Below are positions 35,783 through 47,756 of a DNA stretch of 64,000 nt, piece by piece. A program made the position numbers and the translations under genes. Under the pieces are notes generated by a model. It did no database searches. It had not been told where the DNA came from and worked only from the letters and a program-made list of their open reading frames with translations. The stretch covers positions 75,343,449 to 75,407,448 of the forward strand of contig NC_071355.1 of NCBI RefSeq assembly GCF_943734655.1, read 5' to 3'. This stretch comes from Sabethes cyaneus (lineage: Eukaryota > Arthropoda > Insecta > Diptera > Culicidae). Each line of letters starts with the position of its first letter. The first letter of the stretch is position 1.

Positions 35783-36967
35783 GTAAGTGGCCCGACGGGA
35801 TTCCTCCTCGTTGACTGAGCTAAGGGTGGTGCGCTCAGTCAGTGTCTTGTCTGACGGTTCGATTTACTGCCGGTGCTGCCTGGCAGAGGTTGTACTTGTT
35901 TGTGGTGCGCGCTGCTGTGCGAACAGGTTCGGGACGACCTGTTCGACTCGACAATTTGGAGATCGAAGCGATGTATTGCCCCGTGTTTGATACGGTCGCG
36001 TTTTCAGTTTCGGTAGTGGTCAAATATGTGATGGCAAGGTCTGTTGCTTAGTTTCAATGATTGATTGTTACAGAATATTTTGAACTTCAACTTAGATGAT
36101 ATGTTTTTGTTGTCTTCCAGGAAAAGGAAGCCAATGTAGAATTGTAGAATTCATACAGAATGATACAGAATTTCGTTAGAAGACTAATTAATATTGTAAT
36201 ACATTTCAGTATTGTTTATTGGAATGGAAGATGTAAAATACTTATAACGATCAATGTGATTGTCAATATAAAATTTTTGATCCCTATTAATAGGCCATAA
36301 ACAAATAGTTTTTGTTTTATGTAGAGATTCAGCTTAAAATGTTTGAAAACTGAGTTAGAAACTATATTCTCAGCAATATTCAATATGACAATTTTGATTG
36401 CCTAGAAAAAAAAATTTTATTCGAATTCTCCCAACAACGAAATAACTTTTTGAACAAGGGTTTTAACTAAATGTATTACCTCAGCCAAGCAAAATTCTAA
36501 AAAGTAATGTTATCTGTAAAATTGCTACAGCGTTCTTTGTGTCCTGATTCACAAAAGAGCATAGACATTTGGAAATGCACAGTTAACGTGTATACGCTTT
36601 TGTTTGGATGAAAATTATTGTTCTTTTAGAGATAATTTGTACAAGCAAACCAAGGGAGCACGCATGGGGAATCCTCTTTTGCTGCTTCCATGCGAGCTGT
36701 TCATAGCAAATATAAAATAAAAATCTTGTAATATATTGCAGGTGGAGATTTTTGCATTATGAAAGGGAATGATCTTGAAAATTTCATACTTCTATATCCA
36801 GATTTCAGTAAATTCAGAGAAATTTTAGTTTTCCTAGTGAGCAAGAACATAATGACAGAATTCTGGTCCTATATTCAGAATTCTAGTTTATTCAGCTGAA
36901 AAATATATGTAATTTTGTATTCAGTTGTCTTTAAATAAATTTGTAATGCACGGGACTATTATTATAC

Positions 36968-37227
36968 CGTTTTCGTTTGTGAGGTGTAGCTACACCGTTT
37001 GGTGCTACACTTTTCGCTGGATAAACGAACGCTCGCGGTGCAGCAGTAGTGATGTCGTGGTATGGGTGTGTTGGTGTTTTCCTATCTGCACCAGCTACAC
37101 TCTATTTTTTTCTGGTGTAGCTGGTGCAGAAAAAGTGTAGCAATGGTGTAGCACAAAAATCGAAAACGAACAGTTTTGGTGCAAAAAAAGCTACACCGGT
37201 GTAGCTACACCGCAAAAACGAAAACGA
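36968..37227. mobile_element. Hairpin MITE built on the GGTGTAGCTACACC palindrome, about 260 bp
   Basis: The left end CCGTTTTCGTTTGTGAGG leads into TGTAGCTACACCG. The right end is the inverse (CGGTGTAGCTACACCGCAAA, then AACGAAAACG). Between them CTGCACCAGCTACAC and GTGTAGCTGGTGCAG form another perfect 15-bp stem around a T-rich loop (about 37087-37128). It has no coding capacity. The repeated TGTAGC/GCTACA words make it strongly self-complementary. Confidence 0.8.
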
Positions 37228-37352
37228 CATTAGACTTGCTCAGAGCGACACGGTTGCTACTGACTCATTTATGCATCGCCCCGAGTACATTTGATAATTG
37301 AATGCAGTACCGGTGCTGTCCCAGATGGCATTTCGAGGTACGTCGCTGGTCT

Positions 37353-38045
37353 ATGCCATTCAGATACCACGTGGACACAAAAATGCCAATTTTTAACACC
37401 CCCCTCCCCCTCCGTGGACAAGCGTGGACATTGACTCAATCCCCACCCCCCTTCATTGTTTGTCCACGTGGACATTTTTTTTTTCTTATGTGAAATTCTA
37501 CACTCAATTCTGTTTTCATTTGCGTTATTCTGTAATTTAAAAAAATTAAGAAAAAAGCTCACGTAAAAGCAAGCTAAACTAGGCATGTTATCTAGATCTA
37601 GTTCTTCTATCCATGCTAATCTTGTCCACTGCAAATAAATGATGGACTACAGGAAAGCCTGTTCCAGCTTGACCTTCGCTTGAAGATTCGTCTGCTTCAA
37701 CCCCTGTCCAACCAGAGTACCTCAGCTTGGTCGCTGACTTTTACACATCACAAGACCTCTCCGTTGTGGTTCAAGAAATTTTAAGAAGTTATTTTTCAAA
37801 TACGCTGTCAATGGATTTTCTTTTTCGTGGCGAGGTGCATTTGATTGTAAGGCAAAGTACAATACACGTCGTGACCTAATTTTAATTAATTCAAAAGGCA
37901 CAAATTGAAATTCTATTTATTGAAAAAAATGTCGCTTGTCCACGTGGACATTTTCTATACCCCCTCTCCCCCTTGCGTGGACAAGCGTGGACATTCACGT
38001 ACCCCCCACCCCCCTCTAAGTTGTCCACGTGGTATATGGATGGCC
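37353..38045. mobile_element. TIR element with ATACCACGTGGACA termini and internal CCACGTGGACA repeats
   Basis: GCCATTCAGATACCACGTGG at the left is matched inversely by CCACGTGGTATATGGATGGC at the right. TCCACGTGGACA palindromes recur just inside both ends (about 37462-37474 and 37936-37950), together with CGTGGACAAGCGTGGACATT and C-runs, giving mirrored subterminal arrays. The middle (about 37490-37920) is AT-rich and non-coding. Confidence 0.75.
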
Positions 38046-38130
38046 CCTAATAAGCCAGTCATCGTATGATCGAATCTAAGCTGGGAGAGGCTGTTAGAGT
38101 CACTTAGGATCGTAGCACTAGCACATTCAT
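38045..38130 (+). repeat. Feilai-like SINE head fragment
   Basis: It has a box-B-like ATGATCGAATCTAAGCTGGG followed by AGAGGCTGTTAGAGTCACTT and AGGATCGTAGCACTAGC. It matches the first half of the SINE at 20895 and the head at 40057, and lacks the 3' half. Confidence 0.6.
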
Positions 38131-38465
38131 ATTTTATGTATGTGACTGACCTGCTAGACACTTCAACACTCAGGCTATGGGCTCCGTCCCTGTACTTTCG
38201 TTCGATATGACCTCGTGGGCTGGTACGGTTTCGCTCGTAAACTTAGTGTTCGGTGCGATACGGTGATAGCCCACATGTTTATGAACGATAGTTGGGCGCC
38301 TTTGATAAATGAATAAATTTGTCGGCTGTTGTGCTGTGACACGGTGCCGCACGGTGCTCTCCGGGTCCATATAATAGTGTCACACACATACAAATGATAT
38401 TGACTCCGAGTAGCTGTGCCGTATTCGTTTCAGTCCGCAATTCTGTTAAATGCACTGAAATCGAG

Positions 38466-39000
38466 ACCCGATCAAATTGAAATAACAAATTTACAACATA
38501 AGGAGTCCTGAGTAATGAATATGTTATAACAAAAGCTCCTTTGCGTTTTGTTATAAACTTGATCTCGTTAGTAGCTAAAATAACAAAAATTGTAATAAAA
38601 TCCGCACTAGGTATATCACAAATATATGTTAAATTGTGATATATCTTGATCTAGTCGACGGCGCTGCTAGATAGAGTCAGTAGGATTTTTGCACAAGCCC
38701 CGTAACTGTCCTGTACTTTAACAGCCGGTCGTGAAGTCTGTCGTTAAAGAAGGGTCAAGTCTTAGAAAGACGTTTAAGCCCAAGGCTTTGCTTTTTTGAT
38801 CTAGTTTATATCAAGATGAGTTGTAAAAACCAGCATTCTGCCCTGCTTTATAATTCAAATGTAACAAATCATGTTATAAATAACAGAATGAGATAGAATC
38901 TTTGTAAAACATTTTGTGTGTCGCAAGTTTTTCTATCACATTTATAACGAACTTTGATAGAAATATCAACTGGAGCTACAATTCTGTAATCTGATCGGGA
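38466..39000. mobile_element. TIR element with CCCGATCA termini, split by a SINE
   Basis: CCCGATCAAATT at the left and AATCTGATCGGG at the right form imperfect inverted ends. AT-rich blocks with TTATAAC/GTTATAA words lie near both. A Feilai-like SINE sits inside (38656-38795), so the TIR element is the older insertion. Ends are short, hence moderate confidence. Confidence 0.5.
38656..38795 (+). mobile_element. Feilai-like SINE, 3' part, with TTGATCTAGT target duplication
   Basis: The body GAGTCAGTAGGATTTTTGCA, CTGTCCTGTACTTTAACAGC, CGTGAAGTCTGTCG, AAGAAGGGTCAAGTC and the tail AAGGCTTTGCTTTT match the family. TTGATCTAGT stands on both sides (38646-38655 and 38796-38805). The polymerase III head is missing, so it is 5'-truncated. 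Confidence 0.8.
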
Positions 39001-40056
39001 AGCATGCTAGCTATGAACGGAGCAAAACATTTTAGCATGGCTCGTAGTGTAGTGCGTACTTTCACAAGTCCAGGCTTGCCATTCCCTCACTCATTGTGCA
39101 AGAAGTGCAACTTTTTTCATTCAACGCAATGAGCAGAACTTCTGCCACAAATGATAAATACATCCACGCAATGAGAAACAGACCATAAATAAAGAGAAAT
39201 ATAAACAAACTTTAGATTCTCATTGTGCGCTCGTACTGCAGCAAGCAACGGCACGGGAATTACATTGTTGCCATATCTATCATCCACCATCGTCATATGC
39301 AACATTTTTAGCACTGTTGCCGCTGCGAGAAGTCTAAACAGTCAGCCAAAAAGTGTATTAACACTTTGTTGCTCAGTTTATTCCTCAATGAGAAAAACAA
39401 TGAGCAGGTTGCTGAGCAATCGCGATCAGTAAAAAAGAGAAAAGTTCAAACAAAACGGAGCAACATAAATCGCGACTGAATAAAGTGTGACTTTTTCTCT
39501 TCTCTTGTTTTATTCTGAGGAGGAACCATCCCTGCACAAGTGTAAAAATTATCGTTCAAAATGAGCCCGTGGGTTCCAGAAATTTATAGAATTTTGTTCG
39601 CTAAAATAAAAAAAATCAGTCTCCAATTTTCCCAGGAAACTCCAAAGAAATTTTTCTGAGCTACTCAGCAGGTTATTTTGAAAATTTCACCTTAAAACCT
39701 GACGGAAATTAAAAAAAAATGATTCTAATGTTGTCGTATCATATCGTTCTTAGCATAAAATCATTTCAATGATTCATTTCACGACAATGAGGCAACTGCG
39801 GTTAAATAAATAAAACATTCAAATAATTTTTCTAAGCAGCAAATAAAATTCGCATCGGACAAAGGCTTTAGCCCTCCGACACCTTGCACAAAACAGGTCA
39901 ACTTTTGATGTTTGGCTTAGAAATGTCGTGCTTTTGCTTCAGTCGAAATAAGTGATGAATTTGGCAGGGCAGATGAAACTTTACAATCATTCCCTTCAAG
40001 TATTTTCTGATCGGTATCGTATAGCAATATGTGGCAACTTCACAGTTGGCCTCGAA

Positions 40057-40145
40057 ATATGACACTGGTCTAACAAACCAGACGTCGTATGTTCGAACCT
40101 CAACTGGAACAGGCTGTTGGAGTCGATAGGATCGTTGCACTATGC
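40057..40145 (+). repeat. Feilai-like SINE head fragment
   Basis: CTAACAAACCAGACGTCGTA, then the box-B core TGTTCGAACCTCAACTGG and AGGATCGTTGCACTA, are followed by unrelated sequence. It has the head only, with no 3' tail. Confidence 0.6.
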
Positions 40146-40964
40146 CTCGCAAATGTCATGTGCGTCAACATTTAGTGGCGAAGTATGTCGAACAAAAAAG
40201 TAAATTCCGTCTGTATGTAACGCCAATACTTTGCTTTGCTTTTCTTTGGCAATATGTGGCCGAGCATTGTCGTGATAGAAAATTAGTGTCTCATGCCTTG
40301 TTGCATTTTACGATTTGTTATATTGTTCAAAGTTAGCTTCAAAAATGGTTTACAAATAATACGACTCGTTAATTTCTGAACCCAACCATAAGACGGTTTT
40401 GGAGATCATTGGCTAAAGGTCAAAGTTCTTGTGGAAAAACCTCAAAGGACTCCTCAAGGAGCTGTCTTGCAACTTCATCGCTCAATCTTGTTTTGAAGCA
40501 ATTGTAACAACCAGTTTTTTGTTATCCCAAATGAAACATTCTACCAACTCTTTTTTGGCAATGAATATTCTACTTGGAAGCGACTAAATTGGATTAATGT
40601 TAGAAATATTTACAGCAAAATCATCAAGAGAATGTTATATATCTCTGACGTTTCGGTACTAAAGTAGTACCTTTCTCGAACAAATAATATTTTTGAATTC
40701 AAGTTATGCTCGTAAAGAAATAAATTTCGAAACAACGAAAAATGCCGATTCGTTATTCTATTTTTTCGATAATGATGTGTTCATGTAAAGAACACTCAAT
40801 TTAAAGACACATTCTGTGCTGATCAATTATTAAACTACGCGTTCTACGTCATCCGTCACATATTTGACCTGCCATCGCGCTATCTCTATTTTGTTTTTGT
40901 TCAAATCATCGAGCTGTTTACAGTCTACTTCGACAAACCGTCACTAATCTTCGCCCCTCCACAG

Positions 40965-41082
40965 GATTAGGAAAGCCCTCGAAAACCGTACAAATATGGA
41001 GGACGATAGGGTAGCGATACTGGAAGCACAACTAGCCCAAGCTAAACTAATAGCAGAGGAAGCAGACAAAAAATACGAAGAG
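40965..41082 (+). CDS. Tm1: Tropomyosin-1 exon 3a (first of the first mutually exclusive pair)
   Basis: A 118-bp exon supplies the third base of the Arg codon and then encodes IRKALENRTNMEDDRVAILE and AQLAQAKLIAEEADKKYEE, ending in phase 0. It occupies the same place in the rod as exon 3b and has the same length and phase, so joining both would duplicate about 40 residues and shift the protein out of register. The acceptor is CCTCCACAG. The donor GTATAC is weak for an insect 5' splice site. It lies only 340 bp upstream of exon 3b. Tropomyosin exons of this type are chosen by tissue, but which isoform uses 3a cannot be read from DNA. Confidence 0.95.
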
Positions 41083-41422
41083 GTATACGATTCTATTGCG
41101 CTTATCTTGCTCCACGACAGTCGTGGATTCGGCCAGCGTTAGGTGAACCGGTGGGAAAGGATTTACCGCCGAGCCCACTGGTTCAAACTTAGTTAGGGTT
41201 GTTAGGGTTTTTCAGCGATTTTTCCACAGATATTAACATGGAGCCGGCAGCACCCCTCGTTTAAGCACCGCAGCAGTACCGTCCAACGAAAATGTCCGAA
41301 ATTTTTCAGCCTTTGACAACGATTTTCTAACAACAGCCAATCTTTCTGTTATTTTTCTCTTTACCAAATTTCCTGTCACTTGTTTCTCGAACTATTATAT
41401 CACATGTACTGGCTTTCCGCAG

Positions 41423-41540
41423 TGCTCGCAAGATTCTTGAGAACCGTTCCCTCGCCGATGAGGAGCGCATGGATGCGCTCGAGAACCAGCTGAAGGAAGC
41501 CCGCTTCATGGCTGAGGAGGCTGACAAGAAATACGATGAG
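41423..41540 (+). CDS. Tm1: Tropomyosin-1 exon 3b (second of the first mutually exclusive pair)
   Basis: A 118-bp exon encodes ARKILENRSLADEERMDALE and NQLKEARFMAEEADKKYDE after completing the Arg codon, ending in phase 0. The ARKILENRSLADEERMD segment is the form most widespread in arthropod tropomyosins. The acceptor GGCTTTCCGCAG is preceded by about 84 nt without any AG, ending at a CTAAC element near 41326, which suggests a distant branch point. The donor GTGCAA is weak. It is an alternative to exon 3a; both splice to whichever of exons 4a or 4b is used. Confidence 0.96.
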
Positions 41541-44500
41541 GTGCAAAAGTCAGACGTTACTTGAAGAAGTGTTGCTTGTATTTGTTATAACCGAGATTTA
41601 TTTCCCTATCAAATCTTTATCGATTGTTTTCCTTTCGACGTTTTCGTTGTTTCATATTCACATCTAGTAGTATTGTTTGTTTTTGTTTTTTTTTGTCACC
41701 ATTTTTTAATTGAAATCATCAACATCAGCATCGCCATCACCATCGATTAAGATCGGGCACGTGATAGGTTCAAAGAGCAGCTAGTTTACCACTCTTTGTG
41801 CGAATGCACGCGAACCTTCGTAATCTTTCGAAAGGAGCAAACACGGCTCGCGTGTGTCTAAGCGATTTAGTCTTTTAGTTACGAAAGTGAAAACAAGGCA
41901 TCAGTGATCAGCATCAACTATGAGTTTAGCAAAGACTGTGCAAGATAAAGCAGGTGAAGGCTGGTGAAACCTAATTGCGCGCAGCGGACAGGCCAATTAT
42001 TAGGAAATTTATGACCGTATTTTGTCAGTTTATATATCTGTAGGCAAGTGTTTAGACAATGTTTAGGTATTGATCTTACTTCAATAAAAGAAAGTTAATT
42101 TGGCAAACAAGATCTAATGTTATAATTGAACGACTGGTTAAATCTCGAACAAAACAAGATAAAATTATCTAGGGTAGTTAACTTAATATAGTAGATGCAA
42201 AAAAGTTTTAGTAACAAAGTGTACTATTACTTTTAGCGTCTTAAGGAATGAAATTACCTGCAAAATATGGTCTATTTTGGTAATTGATCCTGTTCAATAA
42301 GGAAAGTTACGGTTCAAACGGTAATGGTCGGGTATCAGAATAGCAGCTATTTTTTCTAATTTTTGAATTATAAGGACAATCGATAGAATAAAATGTAGAC
42401 TCGTCCCTCGAAAAGCTTATTATTTTTATGATAAGGTATGATAAATGTATGATTGCACAGCTCCTAGCTGTTTAATGTTTCATATCGTCTCTAATCTATA
42501 TTTTTTTGTATAATGAAGTGTGAGTAGACAGTTGCATCACAGAAAAATTCCGTCAATTTTCGATTTAAATTACTTGAAATTACTACTGAACAATAAAACA
42601 AGAAAACTTAAAGCTAGTAGGTTTTCGACATTGATGGAAATTAACCAAAAATCATGTCTGTGTGAATGCTGTCTACGATTCACAGAGTCAAGCTAAGAAC
42701 CGTTGCGTTAAGGAATCATCCAATCATTGTCATTGTCATTATTTTCGTTAGTCATCTTTTTTTTTGGTTTTTATTACTTCACTACTTGTCCCCTTCGTTT
42801 GTGCAACTAATCACAGTCACTTGCTTCCGTTGTCTACGGAGGCACGATTATGTCTCCCCAGATCAGAGCTTGCAACACTAAAATTTGTCCAAATTTGAAC
42901 TGAAAAAAATGCTTGAAATATTTTTCCTTCCATATGGTATGTGAGACGTAAACGCTTGAGGAAGAAAATAAAAATCGAAGAGACTTTACACTCGAACAGC
43001 GAAGTAGCACATTTGTGATCAGATACCAGCACTAGGTTAGACATAGGCAGCAACGTGCGAACTCAAGTGCCTTCTTCCCGTTAGGCTGTCGTCTGTCATT
43101 CATTAAGTTACTGTTGTTCTATAAGCAAAGATGTTTAACCGAAGCACGAGTGCCTTCGAGGGGCCACTCCTTTGAATATGCTGTCAACTTATAAGTTATG
43201 GCAGGCGAAAAAACAGGAAGAGATTTATTTTTGAAATTGCACTAAACTAACCAGTAATCATTAGATGTCAGCTTTATAAACGAACCGTTAACAAAAGATT
43301 TTTTTCGCGTACTCTGATTTAAATCGATAAATAATTTGAGTCCAGGATAGGTAACATAATTGAAATCATTTCTAATCAATGGATTAATTACCGGAAAACG
43401 TGATAGAATGTCTTAATTGTACACACCCTCCTTTTCCTCGGCCTCCTGCTCACGATCGATAGTTTTAAATACCATAATCGGTAGCGGAGGACGACGGTCT
43501 ATGAATTACACACTTGCAATCGCCCAGTCGGCCAGTAATAGAGATGATTTTACCATACCCATACCTAATCGCAAACTATTTACATCACACTAGCCTAGTA
43601 AGCAAGTAGCAACTGTTCGCAGGAATGCAATAACTCTACATAATTAATTAATCGAATCAGCCGAGCCGTGTAAGTGAGGTGCGAACAAATGTCTAGCGAT
43701 ACCTCTAGAGATACTCGATTGCAGGTTTAATGAAAAGGCGATATGCATTGGCGGGAAGCGACGCGAGAAAGGCCTTATTCTTAGGGAAGTGTTTGTTTTC
43801 ACTACGAACGGAACTCGATCCGGTGAGGTTTAGGAAAGAATGTAATTAAAATGTGCTGTTGATTGAGATGAGAAGAAAAAAATGCTAATCTATACACTAA
43901 TGAATGATGAAGAAATTATATATGAAATATATCTTATTTTAAAAACATTGGAACTATTTAATAAAAAATACTAGTGATCACTTTAAAAGCAAACGCAATG
44001 TGTTGTGTTTTATTTTGTTCTTCTTTCACAGGTGCTTGGTGATTTCTCTCGTGTGTCTTATTGTGATTCTCATAAAATGGAGATGGCTTGCAGTGGTTTA
44101 TTTTGTCTTGAAATTTTGCAAGGATTTGCCAAAAACTATTGGAGGTTTTGAACATAGGTTCAATATTACCGTATTACCGTATGGATAAGGTTATCATTTT
44201 ACCAACAGCAAAGCACCGTCACCGTGCCTAGTTCTGTGCATTTTTACTACATTACTATGACCATGATATTATTTTTTTCTCAAATATCATTCTCAAATAA
44301 ACGTTGAACATCTTCGTCATTATTTACAATTATACTAGAATATTTGAGAGCAGGAATATTTAAAAACAAAATCGGAAATGTTAGATAATACATGCCCGTT
44401 AGCAGAAACGCGAAGATGGGCGATTATGGTAATTTACAATTTTCAAAAACTATTGCAACTATTTAACCACAGACATAAGAAAGTGATTACATGCAGCACT

Positions 44501-44769
44501 TTCTTCTCTTGCAATTTAGTATTTTTCGCAGATTGGCACTGACTTTTTGCTGATCAGAATATTTTCTAATAAATTCTGAAAAGAAACGAATATGAAATAC
44601 AAATGTAATGAAATGATTGCGGTAAAAAAACACAAAGAAGCTTCTTTGATATGTCCAGCTGCGACAATTATGGGATTCTGGAAGGAAAATCGTAGGATGA
44701 CGAATCCATTATCACAAAAAACCAGCTGGTTAGATTGTAAACTGTGAGTAGACTACTCTGTAAGTAAAT

Positions 44770-45900
44770 ATGAAACTAAAGTTAAAATTGAACCTGAACT
44801 TTGATTTAAAATCTGGCTTAAAATAGGACATGAAATTAGGCTTGAATTGGATTTGGCATCAAACACATAAGGCCATTGCAAATCATTTTAAAAGTTTTTT
44901 TCATCCCCCCCTTGGAAATTGGCTTGAAAAATCGGAGGGCAAAAAATAATTTGTAGAATAATAGTTAATTTTTTTTTTATAAAATCAATTGTCTGTAGGC
45001 TCTACAGCCTGAAAAACTTGAAAAATGAGTGTACGAGTTGAGTTAAAGCTTCTAGCATGAAATAGAAATGGAAATTCAAACAGCGGAATTTCCGAAAACC
45101 GGCCAAAAAATTTTTGTTTCGTTTTTGTCTTTTTTTCGTAGATTTTTGCATGGAAATCAACAATGTATATATTAAAAGCAAGAATAGATTTGGTTTTCAC
45201 GTTTAAACTTAAAATAAAAATGCCTAAAATCCATATTTTTTTTGCTCGATTAAAAAATTCACTTTGTTTTTTTCGCGCCCCCGTTCAGTGGCCCAACACC
45301 GGAGGGACAACAACTTTTTAAAATATTTGTAATGGCCTAATTAGACTTGAATTTAGACTAATTTTATCTTGTAGCTTTTCTTAAAATTGAACCGAAATTT
45401 AAATTAAAAACTGGACATAAAATTGTACTTAAAATTCGATTTAATATTGGATGTGAAATCGGCCTTGAATTTGGAATAGTTTGTACTTTACATTTTACTT
45501 CAAACTGAAAATGTCATGAAATTAGATTCGAAGCTGTGCTGTAAATTAGACAATAAAGCGAAGTTAAAATGGAGTTTGAAAGTTTTTACATTTGGAACTA
45601 AATTAGTCTTGGAATTGGTCTTCAAGTAGGACATGAAATCGAACCTGATATTGGACTAGAAATAGAATTTAATATGAGAATTTAAATTAGACTTAGAATT
45701 GGACTTCAAATCTGAGTTGAAATTGGATTTGAAATTAAGTTTAAATTAAAGCTTAAAATTAGAATTGCACATAAAGTGAACTTAAATTAGATTTTAAATT
45801 AGACTTGGGATTGGATTTGATATTACACTTGAAATTAGAGTTGAAATTGGACTTACATTTTACTTGAAATTTGACTTAAAATTGGATTCGAAATCAAAAT
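44770..45900. repeat. Degenerate AT-rich minisatellite, unit about 12-14 bp
   Basis: Variants of GAAATTGGACTT and GAAATTAGACTT recur dozens of times with changes such as AAAATTGAACC, GAAATCGGCCTT and AAATTGGATTTG. The clearest part is 45330-45900, and a weaker part is 44770-44870 with an interruption between. Units are too diverged for a recent expansion. No coding role. Confidence 0.7.
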
Positions 45901-45907
45901 TAAATCA

Positions 45908-46050
45908 GATTGGTAGGTATGCTTGACAAGTAGTCATTTTGACTCCTACCTTTTGTCCAATGCTGGAAGGTGCATGAGTCGAACCAAGCTGTAATCTGAG
46001 ATTATAACCGGATTCGAACCCACAACACCCGCCAGGGCATGGTGTATAGT
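45908..46050 (-). mobile_element. tRNA-derived SINE, family B, 5'-truncated copy
   Basis: On the minus strand it shows GTGTTGTGGGTTCGAATCCG (box B), GTTATAATCTCAGATTACAG, TCATGCACCTTCCAGCATTG, ACAAAAGGTAGGAGTCAAAA and ACTTGTCAAGCATACC. This is the same module that is present three times in the palindrome at 52103-53730. It is a stand-alone copy lacking the C-run tail. Confidence 0.75.
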
Positions 46051-47756
46051 ATAAAAGTGTATAGTAAAGTATAAAAAATCTATTTGTTGGTTTTGAATAC
46101 GGTGGCAATGATCTTAAGCAATTTTTAGTTGAGTCGCGTTTTTTGAGTCAAGAAGTCATTAACTAGAAGGATGATACCGAAAGTCGTTAAGAGAGTAAGA
46201 GGATGCACATTTTAATGTCTCAGGAACTAACAGCTAATTCGTTTTCCGTAGGTAATTTTATTACTGCGATAGAGCTTCATAGGAGGGTAAGTTATGACGA
46301 TAATACTGTTCCAAGGAAAAAAATTGATATCATAAAATACTAAACTTGAAGCAACAGATCACATCTATAGACGTAAGCAAGATGTAGATCCTCATGCATA
46401 TCTTATTTAACCATATTTTCATATTAAAATTTTACATAGATACCGAAATCGCTCAAAAACGGTCTATTTCGAAAAGGGCTATTTTATACTGCCTGACGTT
46501 TCGGCCCTGAGTTTTGGCGTTTTTCAAAGGTAATATTGTTACGTTTTTTTGTTTGGTTAATATAAGTTATTACATAACAAGAATCTTCCTTTGAATGTTT
46601 CCAATAAATGAAGAGAATGGTAGAAAAAAGTAAAGAAACAAAGCTGTTTTACACCCTATTTCCAGTGCGGGACAAGACGTGAAGGGAACAGAGTGGAAAA
46701 TTAGATGAAGGGAGGGTCACTGAAGCAGTATTGCTAGGTTAATAATCCGTTTCTTTTTGCCAAGCTAGGAGTTCCGTGGATTGAATCAGGTTATAATGGG
46801 AGTCAAATATTACCGGATATATTACTTTCTACCAAGGCAAGAATTGGTAACAAATGGGTGAAAAATCGATATGCGTAAGTATCTATAGCCAATGAAACAT
46901 AAATTAGATTTGGTCCAGTTTTCTACATATTGTTGATCAAACTCGTTCTGATCAGATTGTCTATTCTTGGTTCTGATTAACATGTGTTATAGCATACGAC
47001 TTGATTCTGATCAGTGCAGAATTTCAGTTCGCAAGGATTATGATCAGAATGCAGAATCGAGAGCGAGACGACTGTTTGGAAAGGTATATAGTTATATGTA
47101 AAACACTTTCTGAACCGTTTGTAAGTAATAACAGATACGTTGGCAACATAGAACTGGTTTGGTTGGATTGGTCGGACCTAAAATCGGTACATTAACTCGA
47201 AGAACGCTATGGTTTGGTACAAAGTCAGCTGAGTCTAACTCGTGTCAAAGAAAATAAATCCTTCAAGCAAAACCGATCGAAACTTTATAAATACTGACAA
47301 AAAAATTTTTGTGGAGAAACTTTGAGACAGCGGATTCAATTTCTAACTTTGTAATTGTAATAAATATAAGTAGCCATCATCACTAAGAATTTGTACATAA
47401 TACCGTTTTTGTTTTGATTAGGTCCAACCTAGATTCGCTCTAGTTCCATTCGAACGGCTGTCAAAACCTTTGGTTTTTTCACTCATGTTGAATCTAGTTT
47501 CGCTCTGGGTTGCACTTTTCAGACCACGGGTTCGCACTGGGTATTTTCACAGTTTCAACCCCGCTACAAGCATAACACTGACAACCCAAAAACGTTTGTT
47601 TATTCTCCCAAAAATGTTTGTTTATTCAGTGGTCCTGTTGGAAGTAACCCAGGTTTTTCTCACCTAGGAATTGTTACGATGTGCTATGTGTGATGAAACA
47701 GGAAATGAAGGTTGACCTCATTTACGAAGCACAATTTTTCCTGAAACCATATAGTG

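Larger units (their letters stand above)
35783..40964 (+). other. Tm1 intron between exons 2 and 3a
   Basis: A 5.2-kb AT-rich intron. It contains a GGTGTAGCTACACC hairpin element (36968-37227), a CCACGTGGACA element (37353-38045), a CCCGATCA TIR element hosting a Feilai-like SINE (38466-39000) and Feilai-like heads (38045-38130 and 40057-40145). The stretches 35800-36960, 39010-40050 and 40150-40950 show nothing else beyond a small CTGACGTTTCGGTACT motif near 40646, which recurs in altered form near 46490. Confidence 0.7.
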
